Source: Cordia subcordata
Taxonomy: Eukaryota; Streptophyta; Magnoliopsida; Boraginales; Cordiaceae
Length of the DNA stretch: 64,000 nt
Direction: 5' to 3'
Assembly: GCA_028554755.1 (NCBI GenBank)
Contig: JAPTOF010000008.1
Location: 15,357,001-15,421,000 of the forward strand
The notes below the pieces were generated by a model that saw nothing but the letters and a program-made list of their open reading frames with translations, ran no database searches and was not told where the DNA came from. How positions within the stretch are numbered: the stretch's first letter is position 1; the number at the start of each line of letters is the position of its first letter. Of the stretch, positions 11,959 to 22,495 are shown one piece after another. A program made the position numbers and the translations under genes.

Positions 11959-13056
11959 TGATCGCCATCTCGCAGTACAAGCCTAAATAGCCTGCAAGCA
12001 CATAGGTCGCATGTCATATGGTGCGTGGAAGTGCAGGTCGAACCCAGGAGGAGGCTAAACGTGTATGGTATTCTAAGCTATGTGTGTTGTAAAGAGCTAT
12101 GTGTCGGACCCCTAAACAATAATCTTTTTGGGTTTTTGGGATGAAATGGAGTACGGAAAAAGTAAATATAATCTAGGTGCAAGAAAATAAAAGGTTGTGT
12201 ATGTGTGACGGGGGAATTAGATAATCTAAGGGAAGTCCACCGTAGGAAATAAGGAATTAGGGTGATTATGACTTGTTAATGGGTGATTACTATGTCCTTG
12301 GTTTAAAGGGAATCAAGTGATCTAATTAGAGTCTAACACCAAAAATGGGGCATTAGGGTGATTACAACTTAGTAATGGGTGATTACTACGTTCATACGAG
12401 GGTCGCTTGATGGATTGTTTAGGTTGCTATTATCTAAACCTTTAATTTTTTGGGATGAAATGGAGTACGAAAAAAGCAAATCTAATCTAGGTGTAAGAAA
12501 ATAAAAGGTTGTGTGTATGTGACAAGGGAATCAAGTGATCTAAGGGAAGTCAAATATAGGAAATGAGGAATTAGGGAGATTACGACTTGTTAATGGGTGA
12601 TTACTATGTCCTTGGTTTAAAGGGAATCAAGCGATCTAATCAGAGTCTAACACTGAAATAGGGCATTAGGGTGATTACAACTTAGTAATGGGTGATTACT
12701 GCGTTCTTACGAGGGTTGCTTGATGGATTGTTTAGGTTGCTATTATCTAGACTTTGATTAGATCACTTGATTCCCTTTAAACCAAGGACATACTAATTAC
12801 TGATTAACAAGATCGGTGTTACACATTTTATTTTCTTGTCTTTAGGCTAGATTTACATTTTTTAGCTTCCTTTAAACCACAAATCCCCCAAAACGTTGTA
12901 GGTTAGATCTCAATGCATAGCTCTTTAGGACGCACTTAGCTTAGGACACCACACACGTTTGGCCTCCCTATGGATTCGACCCTGCACTTCACATACTATA
13001 CTACACAACCCATGCGCTTGCGGGCTATTTAGACTTGTGCACAAAAATAGAAATCA
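11959..13056. repeat. Palindromic Athila LTR structure (L4), U5 ends outward
   Basis: The left end reads as an Athila LTR 3' terminus in minus orientation (tgatcgccatctcgcagtac...). The right end is the same terminus in plus orientation (...gacttgtgcacaaaaatagaaatca). The arms are homologous over roughly 250-290 bp, including the blocks with aaacgtgtatggtattctaagc and ggtttaaagggaatcaagtgatc. The centre is near 12750-12800. The left end adjoins a PBS. The right end breaks the integrase of the Tork copia. No target-site duplication was found. Confidence 0.75.
12133..12752. repeat. Tandem duplication, 314-bp period, with nested 96-bp repeats
   Basis: The block beginning gggatgaaatggagtacg occurs at 12138 and again at 12452. 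Inside each unit, attagggtgatta...aatgggtgattact occurs twice, about 96 bp apart (12256, 12352 and their counterparts). The four sub-repeats lie inside the left arm of L4. Confidence 0.85.
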
Positions 13057-13703
13057 TTTAACATCCTTGTTAACGAGGAAACCTAAAGACTTTAGACCTG
13101 TGCACCACAACTTGTAACCTTTCCTCTTAAAAGCATAGCCTAGAAATATGCACTTGTTTGCCAGTGGCTCCAGCTTGCCATCCTTCATGTAAGCGTATGC
13201 ATGGCAACCAAACACCCTGAATCTAGAGTAATTAAGAAGCTTACCAGACCATAACTCAAAAGAAATCTCTAATCCAATAGCTGTAGATGGAGATTGATTC
13301 ACCATGTAGCATGCCATATTAACCACTTTAGCCCAAAAGTCTTTACTCAAGCCAACATAGGAGCGCACAGTGAGCTCTCTCCAACAAAGTTCTATTTATG
13401 TGGTTTGCAACTCAATTCTATTGTTGTGTACCTACACATGTGTGATGTCTCACAATGCCATGTTTCCTACAAAAATCATCAAACTCTTTATTGCAGTATT
13501 CCAACCCATTGTCATACTAAGATGGTTTGCAAGTAGGCTTCTCAATCATCGTATTCCATTCAACAAATGTTGGAAATGCCTCATCTTTAGTTTTTAAGAA
13601 ATAAACCTATACAATTTGCGAGTATGCATCAATAAAATTGACGTAGTACTTGGCATCCTTCTTGGAAAAAACTTTGTTAAGACCCCAAAGATCAAAGTGA
13701 ATG
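13057..13703 (-). pseudogene. Tork-type copia (C1) integrase, C-terminal half
   Basis: Minus-strand reading: HFDLWG, YYVNFIDAYSQIV, VYFLKTKDEAF, DNGLEYCNKEFDDFC, HHTCVGT, NRTLLERARC, then SKDFWAKVVNMACYMVNQSPS and SRFRVFGCHAY. This is the D-D-E core and downstream part of a Tnt1-like integrase. The catalytic Asp in DNGLEY is kept. Stops and frameshifts interrupt it. The reading stops at NKDVK, where L4 begins, so the RT and RNase H that should follow are not in the window. Confidence 0.85.
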
Positions 13704-14188
13704 TGTTGGGAAAATCAAGGACACATACACACACCAAAGCATAGTAGAAAAAACACACATAAAGAACACACAATATTTTAAACGTGATTTGGCCCTTTGC
13801 CTACGTTCACGATATCCTTTGGGATAAATTCCACTATTCAATAATAATGAGATTATAACTCAGGTGATAACTTTTTGCATGGAAAGAAAAGTCTAAACCT
13901 TCCCCCAATAGAGTCCTTACAATGGTTTTATCCTCAACAAGACTAGAACGAATGTAAGACACTCTCAATGCTTTTAGTCTCTCTCTCTCACCTATACCCC
14001 TTCGTGGGGTATGGCCCTAAGGCACACAAAATACAAGCTACAAAATCCTCTATTTATAGGAGAGAAATTTTTGCTCCCCAAGATTTCTCCTCTACTATTT
14101 AGGCAGCTTATATTTTGGTAATACAATTAATTGCCTTCCGTAAGTTTCCTAATTTGTATCGGCTTAGACTTTGAGCCATAACCCAACA
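13704..14188 (-). repeat. Tork-type LTR, complete (485 bp)
   Basis: Perfect 7-bp inverted termini TGTTGGG...CCCAACA. On the minus strand it is preceded by the purine-rich GCTAAGGGAGGAATT, a fitting polypurine tract, so this is the 3' LTR. Another copy in the opposite orientation lies at 19276-19773. Confidence 0.85.
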
Positions 14189-15068
14189 AATTCCTCCCTT
14201 AGCGGAAAGTCTCAAGCCTCTTTGCTGCAACTAGAACCTCTTCACAGTCTTCATGCTAGACTCTCACTTGACAACACATTTCATGGCAACAGCTACCAAC
14301 ACATCTTAATAGGTTTTCGGAGTCAGTACCAATATCCCTTTCCATGCCGTCTAACCTCGACCTGTCAAGGTGGTTTACATCCTTCCTTGACACTAGACAT
14401 CTCGAACGTTGTCTTTTTTCCAACAGTAGCTCTTTTTATCAATCGCCTAGCCAGGACTTTGATCGTTCAGCTACACGGATTCTCCTCATGTGACTCCTTC
14501 CTCGAACTGAACCTTTTTCAACTAGTCTACTCATCCAAAACTTCTCTCCTTTAGAAGTTTGTTCACTAGTCAGCTTAATGTGTTCGCTCACACAATTGCT
14601 TCAAAGACTTTCGCACAATTTTATCACCATTTCGTTGTTTTACTCAAATTCAAAGCTCACCCATGATACATCAAGAATTTGGCAAAACAGACCTAAAAAA
14701 TGAACTCAAGACATTGAAGAATGGTTGAGGACCTTTTGTCAAACCCCACATTATTCTCAATCAAAGCTGGTCAAACCCTCTGTTTGACTTTTTGACCACA
14801 ATTTCACAAAACTTGACTTGCTTGTATCTCACAATCTGACTGTTGGATCATCACAAAATTTTAACAGCTTACTCTTTCTGCCACGATGAACACACCATAA
14901 CAAACAGATCATCGATCGTTCTCCAGAAAGGCCTCCAAACATGACCAAAAGATCTGGTGAATTTCGAACTCATCTCCGATAAATTGTTGTTTTTCGTGCA
15001 AACTAACGTCTTTAACACAACTCCTTGTGTGTCCTCCTTTCGTCATCATCGTGCCTAGGTCACCAACC

Positions 15069-15083
15069 AGTCTTTAATACCAC
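15069..15083 (-). other. Primer binding site (initiator-Met type, diverged)
   Basis: The minus strand reads TGGTATTAAAGACTGG directly after the LTR end ...CGTAACA. It resembles the common copia PBS TGGTATCAGAGC. Confidence 0.65.
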
Positions 15084-15248
15084 TTGTTACGAAAATCAAG
15101 GGCACACACAGATACCAAAGCATAATGGAAAAATACACACAAGGAACATAATATTTTTAACGTGGTTTGGCCATCTTCTTACATCCACGATCCCTTGTAG
15201 GATAAATTCCACTATTCAAACAATAATGGGATTATAACTCAGGTGATG

Positions 15249-15432
15249 ACTTATAGGCTGCCAATTAAGTTCCCTTCCAAGAGTATAATAGAATCTTTCA
15301 TCACCTTTAAGACTCCATTCTCACTTTGGAATTTATACCCATAAGAATCTAAATGCCGAAGAGAAATCAAGTTTTTCTTTAGCTCTGGTACATGCGAAGA
15401 CTCGAGAGATCACGTAATGCCATAAAACATCT
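15249..15432 (-). pseudogene. Tork-type copia (C1) protease C-terminal part
   Basis: The minus strand reads KMFYGIT, then HVPELKKNLISLRHLDSYGYKF and GVLKVMKDSI: the end of a Tnt1-like aspartic protease and the start of the pre-integrase region. It continues from 17456 across the solo LTR L5: NIK on one side, MFYGIT on the other. Confidence 0.85.
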
Positions 15433-17455
15433 TGATACGCTATCTTGTAGCACAAGCCTAAATAGCCCGCAAGTGCACAGGCTGTGTGTACTACGGTATG
15501 TACGAGTGCGGGGTCAAATCCACGGGGAGGCCTAACATGTATAGTGTTCTAAGCTAAGTACGTCCTAAAGAGCTATGTGTTGGGGTCCTAACTATAATCT
15601 TTTTGGCATTTTTGGTTTGAGAAGAACTCGGGAAAGATAAATCTAAGCTACAGGCCAGAACATAAAAAGGCGGTGTGTGTATGTCATGGGGGAATCAAGC
15701 GATCTAAGGGGATGCTAACACATGAAAATGGGGAATAGAGTGATTATGTCTTGCAAATGGGTGATTAGTAGTTCTTGTTAGGGTTGCTTAGTGAATTAAA
15801 CTTGGTTGATCTTATGTAATCCCCTAATTAACCTCCTAATTACACCCTATGCCTCAGTGCGAATCCGTCCCTAAGTGTCAACCCCTAGAGCCATGGCATA
15901 TGGTCTTTATGACTTAGGGCCTTAAGGTTAACTAGTTAGGATTCTAGGTGACTTAGATTGATCTAACCCTAGCCTCTAAACCGTTGGTTGGATTTAAAGT
16001 GACGACCTAGTCCATCTAGGGTCGACTAACCTACCTTGAAACCCATTAGCTGGATTTAAAGCTAAGGGAGACTTGACCTAGGCTAGCCATTAGTTATGCA
16101 CAACCGATCATCATCAAAATAGTAGGTATTAATGTTTGAACGCAAAGTAAACACATCTAGGGCATGGCTTTTAAGCATATCTTGGGGTATTCTACTACTA
16201 AGTACATAGAAATACTTAGATTACACCAATTTAAGCAATTGCAACTGAAACGTAAGCAACAAAAGCTATTTATGCTATTAAGTATGTTAACAGACACATA
16301 GACATGTATATAGGCACACCCACTTCTGTAATCACCACATAAACACATAGACATGCTTATATATGACTTAGAAATGGTTAATAGCATAGTAGGCTTCAAT
16401 ATATATATGCAACATCGTTGAGGCATTTCTACAAACGCATAGACGTGAATGTAAATTTGCCAATCAAAAGCCTAAGTACAAGTGTGTACATATATATATA
16501 TATATAAATCCATCAAATACGCATAACAATAATGTAATAATCATCCATAATATAAGAGTAAATCACCCTATATAGCCTAATCAAACATAAATTAACTTAG
16601 GATAAAAGAGAGACAAAGAAGGTACCCTTTTTATCCAAAGCCATATCTTTACAATCCAAGAGCTATGCCCAAATTCTTGTGTTTGATCCTCTTAGAGGCT
16701 TGATTCATAGTGCTAAAATATTTTTAGAAGTATGTGTGAGAGGTGGTTTTAGGTGGATTTAAGGTTTAGAAAAATGGGTATGTGAATCGGGTGTTGTTTC
16801 TCTTAAAAAATGGCTGAAAAGTAGGTTAAATAAAGGTGTCAACGCATCCAGCTGGGGGCCTAACCGGTGAACTGGCTTTGGGGCTTAGTCATCCGGCTAA
16901 AATTGGCCCAAATTCTGATCAGGTCAACCGGCCTTAATAGAAGATGAACCAGTCTTGATAGTAAAATGCTTATATCTTGCTCATTTTGGCTCTGATTCGC
17001 GCACTGCTTTTTTCTATGGCTTCGTATCGTAGTGAGGGATCTCCCAAGCCATATTTTGCACCCTAAATCATGTTCAAAATTTTTCCATGTCCTTTCTGGT
17101 TGCAAGTTCCAAATTTGGATCACGTTGAGCTCGGTTTTGCCTTGGTCACTTCTTCCTTCGCCCGACCACTTCCAAATGCACTTTTCTTTATTCCTTTATG
17201 TCCATAGCACCCTTTGCATTGTTCCACACTTCAAGAACCCTTAATGAAGCTCCAATTATCTATCCAAATCTCTCCTAAAACAAGCAACAAACGCGCATTA
17301 ATGTAGCATTTAAGTCCTAACTTCAACTATGAACATGTAAGCCCTAATATGCATAAGTATGACTTAAATGCTATACTAATACATTAAATGAAACTCAAAA
17401 CACCTCAAAACAAGTATATACATGCAATATGTAAATGCACGAAACAAACACATCA
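15433..17455 (-). repeat. Solo Athila LTR (L5) inserted in Tork copia
   Basis: Complete LTR on the plus strand from TGATACGCTATCTTG to ...AACACATCA. Protease coding sequence resumes on both sides in the right order, which fixes the boundaries to a few bases. The flanking pentamers (CATCT and TGCCT) match at only two of five positions, so the target duplication has decayed or was altered. No internal Athila sequence is attached, hence solo. Confidence 0.85.
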
Positions 17456-18380
17456 TGCCTTGATATTTACGATGCCTACTCCCTCTACCTCTAACATGAG
17501 GTAATTACCTAGAAAGACTTTCTCTTCTTTTTTAGTGTAAAAAGAGAACCAATGACGCCTAGGACATATATAGAATGTTGCAATTGTATCAAGAATCCAT
17601 TGATTTTGCGACTATGATGCACTCACAGAAAAAAGACCTTCAGCATTACCAGAACTTTCTCCATCATTATCGACACTTTCCACCACATTCGTTGGATTCT
17701 CCATCTTTTTCATTCCCTTTTTCAATTTTGGACATTTTTTCTTAATGTGACCATTCTCATCACACTCAAAATAACGTAGTTTTTTTGCTCTTGATTTTGG
17801 TCTTCACTTGCTTTTTGTCCTACACAAAGATCCCCTTTTATGCTTTGATCTTCTACTACTTACTAAACCCTTCCATGAACTTCCTTTTTATGTTTATGGA
17901 TATGTGTTTGAAGATCCTTTGGTTTAAGGGAAGTAATCACATCCTTGACGTTAATCTTATCTCTTTTCTATAATATAGTGTCCACAAAGTTCGTATATGA
18001 GGGCAGTAAGGAGCATAACAAAATAATAGCTTGATCTTCATCATCAATTTTTACACTAATGTCCTTTAGAGCAGTAAAACAAGAGGTAAACTCATCAAGT
18101 ATTTATGTTGGTGGCATATTGTCTTTCACCTTAAGATGATACAATTGCTTCTTTAAATAGAGGCAATTCATGAGAGATTTTGATGTGTACAAATCCATCA
18201 AAGTTCTCCAGCTATAGCTCATTTGACATACTCATGTGTATTGCACTCAAAGGCTTTCACTTCCTAGTATTGTTTCACTACTGGTTTCATCTTCTCTGGG
18301 ATCACTTCTTCAATGACGTTCCAAAGTCCTCTCACAAAATTTTCAACTATGGAAGACATCTTTGTTTCCTCAAAACTCAT
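17456..18380 (-). pseudogene. Tork-type copia (C1) gag and protease N-terminal part
   Basis: Start Met at 18378-18380 (minus) begins MSFEETKMSSIVENFV. Further on, LMDLYTSKSLMNCLYLKKQL and DISVKIDDEDQAIILLCSLPSY are diagnostic of the copia gag (UBN2) domain. A zinc knuckle near 17730-17780 reads ECDENGHIKKKC with the first Cys lost. The protease start WILDTIATFYICP (DSG altered) is near 17600. Several stops are present. It packaged element RNA when intact. Confidence 0.85.
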
Positions 18381-19275
18381 ACTTTGGGATAGAATTTGGT
18401 AGAACGGACTGCAAAACGGATTTAGTACGTCAAAAAATCCTAGGAACATCCTTAGTCAACATTGGCCAATATTAGTCAAAGTCAAACCTATTGGTCAAAG
18501 TCAACACTATCCCCAAACACACAATTTGGAGCAGAGTCTCGCAAAATAGAGCCCAAATCAAATTCAGCATGTCGAAAAATGTAGGGTAAGGCTCTAGTCA
18601 AACTCAGTCAAACCCTATTAAGTCAAACATTGATCAAAGCTCCAATCCCAAGAAATAAATTTTTCAAAGCCCTTTCTTTAAAAAACTCTTTCTTTTATTT
18701 TGGACTCAACGAAGCCCAAGAAAAAATTATGCAAAGCCTAGAGACCTAAAAAACCCAGACTTAACCCATAAATAAGGCCACTATCGTTGGCCCAATTTGT
18801 TAACCCAAGACCTAAAGCCTTAACCTTAAACCTGTTCCATCAACCTAAACTTGGTCCAATAGCCAACCCATCACTCAATTACCTAAAAACCAAACTCATG
18901 GGCACTTTCTTCTCTAGCCGCCTAAAGCCTCAAACAACAGCAAAACCTTACCAGATGGGATCTTCTTCTACAGGCCACCAAATCAAGTACAACAACCATT
19001 ATTGTTCTCTTTACCAGATAGCGAACTCACTAGACCATCGACGGCCAATGACCCATCAAAGAACACCACCAACTCAATGCCCAAGAAACTCGCAAGCTTG
19101 AACCTTTTTAACTCGTGAACCAACTACCAAAAGTCGATACCAAAAAAGCCACAATCTTCACCATCCGACGATGACTCAATCTGTACCTCTAATTGCCAAT
19201 TTGATTGTCGATAAATTCCCACCATCAATCTCCCACCTGCAACTTTGAGCTACTCAATGACGTCAATTATAGTTT
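18381..19275 (-). other. Leader of the Tork copia C1
   Basis: Noncoding stretch upstream of C1 gag. It resembles the internal sequence at 14189-15068 in style (repeated ttgacc/gtcaaa blocks). I see no clear PBS at its far end; aaactataattgacg could be a ruined one. A plus-strand frame at 18787-19101 looks spurious. Confidence 0.5.
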
Positions 19276-19773
19276 TGTTGGGTTCTGACTCAAAGTCCAA
19301 GACCCTACAAATTGGGGAACTTGTAGAAGAAGGCAATATAATTAAAAGAGTTACCAAATTCTAAGCAGCCTAAAATAGTGTAGGAGAAATCTTGGGGAGC
19401 AAAGATTTCTCTCCAATAAGGGTCTTATAGCTTGTATTTGATGTACCTTAGAAGTATGCCTTAGGGCCATATCCTATAGGGGGTGTAGGAGTGAGAGCCT
19501 GAAAGCATTAGGAGTACCTTACATTCATTCAAGTCCTGGTAAGGATAGAGCCATTGTAAGAACTTTGTGAGTAAAGGTATAGACTTCTCTAGCCGTGTAA
19601 AAAGTCATCACCATGTGTAACTCGTTATTATTGAATAGTGAAAGTTATCGCATATGGGGATTGTAGATGCAAGCAGAGGGCTAAATTAGATTTAAAACAC
19701 TGTGCAATCCTTTGCTTGTGTTTTCTGTTATCTTTAAGTGTGTGTGAGTTACGCATCCTAATTTTTCCAATGA
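19276..19773 (+). repeat. Tork-type LTR in plus orientation
   Basis: Homologous along its whole length to the reverse complement of 13704-14188, starting TGTTGGGTTCTGACTCAAAGTC and ending in a degraded ...TTTTCCAATGA. It stands where the minus-strand C1 element should have its own 5' LTR, but faces the other way. No target duplication found. Confidence 0.8.
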
Positions 19774-19784
19774 ACGATAACAAA

Positions 19785-21229
19785 TGTTAGGAATAGTATC
19801 CTAAAGTCAGTCATCTACTGTATTTTTAGAATTGTTTACATACGAGTTATCCTAATAATGTTTGGCTATTACATAATATCGCACTATCTTCTCTTATTTT
19901 GATCACGATGTAGTTCCTTAGAACAATTGTGTGGGATCATGTGAATGAGGCATGATCTGATTGTTCTTAAAATCTGTTTGTAACCAAATGATGGAATTGG
20001 TACTAGGACATCAATTCCTTCGAGTAGAGATTATTGTTTGTCACAGGGGTTGGTCTTCCTCATGACCATTGGGTATTGAGACACCGGTGTGGCACACAGG
20101 TAGGGTGTGGAGACACGCTTACAAGCATTCCATAGCACTTACCCTACTATCAAATGATTGCTTGTGGTACACCTGGTTGTAGTATTCGCTTCAACCGGAG
20201 ACTGCCATAGAGGCTTGCGAATTACTAGGTGCGAGCAAGTGTCGTGAAGCCAATGTGCAAGACAAGATAGGATTGACCCGCTCTGGGTATTGGGAGAATG
20301 ATGTTCCACCTAGTCCTAACTCGTTAAGTCTTTGGCCAAAGCTTTTTGCGTGATGTATCATGGAGACATGTTGTGATAAGTCATGACAAGATTAGGACTT
20401 AATATGGAATAACTATTAAGGGTTTGACAGTTGACTATGCTCTTAGGGTTGTTTCGGAATATCGAGGGTCATAGGGGATATGTCATAGTGCCCAGGTTCA
20501 TTGATAGTTGTCTTGCAATATTTCGGCTTATCTGGACATCGAGAACCGTTGCAAGACGGTATTTCCGATTAGTACACAGATTGTCTTTGTATTATTGGCG
20601 TAAGTTTGAACCTACGGAGTTATGCAAAAGGTCGAGAATTTTATTGATGCTTTGATCTAATATATTTAATTGAGAATTAAATATTCCATTATTCAAATTG
20701 TGAATTAAATAAAGGAATTAATAATTAATGCATTTGAATATTTAATTAGAAATTAAATATTTAATTTTAATTATTAAGAAGTTCACGGATTTAATTTCTG
20801 CTAGCACAGAAAATGTGGCATGAATTAAATCTTGGGCTAAATGGGTTAAGAATTAAATAGAGATTTAATTCCTAATTGGGTTAAAAGGTTCGGGCCCAAT
20901 TGGGTTAGAGGAAGTGAGCCTAGGACTTGTGAAGGCCCAACTCTTTTTGCTCTATAAAATGAGAGGTATTGTACGTATTTTCATTAAGGGTTATTAGTTT
21001 TTCCTATAGAGAAAAATATTCCTCCTCCCTTAAAAAAAACCTTAGCCTCCATCATTATTTCTTGGCTGCTTACGAAAAGGAGGAAGATAAAGCTTTTGCA
21101 AGGCTACTCGTCAAGAACACATTTGTGTCACGAATATCCAGGTGCTAATCATGCTCTTCGTGAAATTTTTTAATTTACAAGAGCTTGAGCCTGGAAGAAT
21201 TTGTGAGAAAGTTTTGCATAATTCCTTCA
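19785..21229 (+). repeat. C2 5' LTR (1445 bp)
   Basis: Begins TGTTAGGAATAGTATCC and ends CCTTCA, two bases before the PBS. Matches 27958-29477 and 63519-64000. The 20660-20780 part is very AT-rich with repeated gaattaaat blocks. Confidence 0.92.
20953..20959 (+). promoter_or_regulatory. TATA box of C2 5' LTR
   Basis: TATAAAA in the context tgctctataaaatgagaggtattg. The 3' LTR keeps the same element at 29209-29215. Likely the start of the U3-R promoter. Confidence 0.6.
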
Positions 21230-21231
21230 AT

Positions 21232-21243
21232 TGGTATCAGAGC
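21232..21243 (+). other. C2 primer binding site
   Basis: TGGTATCAGAGC, complementary to the 3' end of initiator-Met tRNA, with a 2-bp AT spacer after the LTR. Confidence 0.95.
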
Positions 21244-21440
21244 CAAAGCTCTTTTTATATACTTCTATTGATTTTATTGCACAATAATTAATAATATATG
21301 TGATATATATAATTGTCTTGATGCTTTTTGTGTTTCTCTTTTGAGTCAAGACACGATTTATTGCATTTATTGTACCTGTGCTCTAAGTTTCCGTCTCATC
21401 ATGATGATAAGAATAATCAATTTGCCATACATGAACCAAA

Positions 21441-21604
21441 GTAGTTGGTCTGGCTTGATGGTAAAATGCCCAAGTTATTGATAGTAAGGTCATGGGTTCT
21501 AGACTTTATAGATACAATTTTTGTTGTTCTTTTTGGTGATATATTTAATGGTTTGAACTCGTAACCATTACTAGAGAAGCCCGTAGCCCTTACCACTAGG
21601 CTAC
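21441..21604. repeat. Pair of convergent tRNA-like modules
   Basis: Plus strand: A-box-like TGGCTTGATGGTAAAATG at 21451 and B-box-like GGGTTCTAGACT near 21493. Minus strand: GTAGCCTAGTGGTAAGGGC (21586-21604) followed by GGTTACGAGTTCAAACC (21550-21566). Spacing fits tRNA-derived RNA polymerase III promoters, as in SINE heads. Not functional tRNA genes. Confidence 0.45.
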
Positions 21605-22140
21605 ATCTATTTTTGTGTTTATTAGAATAGAACACTTATGTTATCTTTCATATCTGTGGTTTAAATTTATTAAAAAAAAAGAAAAAAGGAAAAACGGTTT
21701 TGGTAAAAGTAAAAGACGAGAACTCATCTTTCACCCGCAACCATCACCATAGCATTCCATGGTTGAAAAAAGGAGTTTTCTTATTTTAAAAAATGTATAT
21801 GTGTATATAGTATTAGAAGACTATGGTGTTTAAATGTAACTATGGTGATGGTGATGATATTTAATGTGATGGTATATATGTGTATACATATCAGATGGCA
21901 TTTGTTGAAGTATTCTGAGCATATGGCTTTTGGTGATTTTTTTCCTGTTTTTGGGCCATGGTGGCCGAAGTTTAAAAAAAACAAATAGTTTTATGTTTTG
22001 TTTGTTCTGCTTTGCTGCGGCCATGGGAGATAGTCTGAAGTTTGACAAGTTTCTTAGTGGCAGCTAGGGTTCTTAAAAGGAAGATGATGTTTTTATTTTA
22101 AACCTAAAACTATTAAAAAAAACATGCTTTTGTAGCGTAC

Positions 22141-22495
22141 AAGTTTGGAACCTACGTTTATGGCCTGGGTTTTGCTTACTCTTACCAGCCTAGCTACTAG
22201 TAAGCGCTGTTCCGTTAATGGGAATCATGGACTTTGATATGCTGTCATGCGCTCATTAATTAAAAGAAAACGCATTTATGCTGCTACTGAGTTTCGAACC
22301 TGCATGTATAGCCTGGGATTTGTTTGCTCTTACCAACCTAGCTACTGGTAAGCCCTAGTTCATGAATGTGATTCATGTCCTTTGATATGCTACTCACTTA
22401 ATTAATTAAATAAAAAATGCGCATTTTATTTCATTGCCTAGTTTTAAACCTAGAACCTATTGAATAACATCTCAATGTCTTTACCATCTATGCCA
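22141..22495 (-). repeat. Three tandem tRNA-like modules, ~149-bp period
   Basis: On the minus strand each unit has an A-box-like element (GTAGCTAGGCTGGTAAGAG at 22197, GTAGCTAGGTTGGTAAGAGC at 22345, TGGCATAGATGGTAAAGAC at 22495) followed about 40 bp later by a B-box-like element (GTAGGTTCCAAACTT, GCAGGTTCGAAACTC, AGGTTCTAGGTTTAAAAC). B-boxes lie 148-149 bp apart. Flanking sequence (tttgatatgctg, attaatta) repeats too, so the whole unit was duplicated. Confidence 0.6.

Larger units (their letters stand above)
13704..15248 (-). mobile_element. Internally deleted Tork-type LTR element inside C1
   Basis: It consists of a complete 485-bp LTR (13704-14188), about 880 bp of noncoding internal sequence, a PBS (15069-15083) and the first 164 bp of a second LTR (15085-15248). 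The two LTR copies share tgttgggaaaatcaagg / tgttacgaaaatcaagg and attccactattcaa blocks. It has no gag or pol. It sits in C1 where about 80-90 residues of the pre-integrase region are missing, so an insertion and a deletion both occurred. A 127-residue frame near 14171-14554 has no recognisable domain. Confidence 0.75.

Noticed and set aside
14171..14554. 127-residue plus-strand frame
   Set aside because: Lies in the noncoding interior of a deleted Tork element, no recognisable domain, antisense to the element.
18787..19101. 104-residue plus-strand frame
   Set aside because: Antisense within the C1 leader, low-complexity Pro/Asn/Thr-rich, no start context or domain.
22141..22495. Functional tRNA genes
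   Set aside because: Boxes are tRNA-like but no cloverleaf with acceptor stem could be read; called tRNA-like repeats only.
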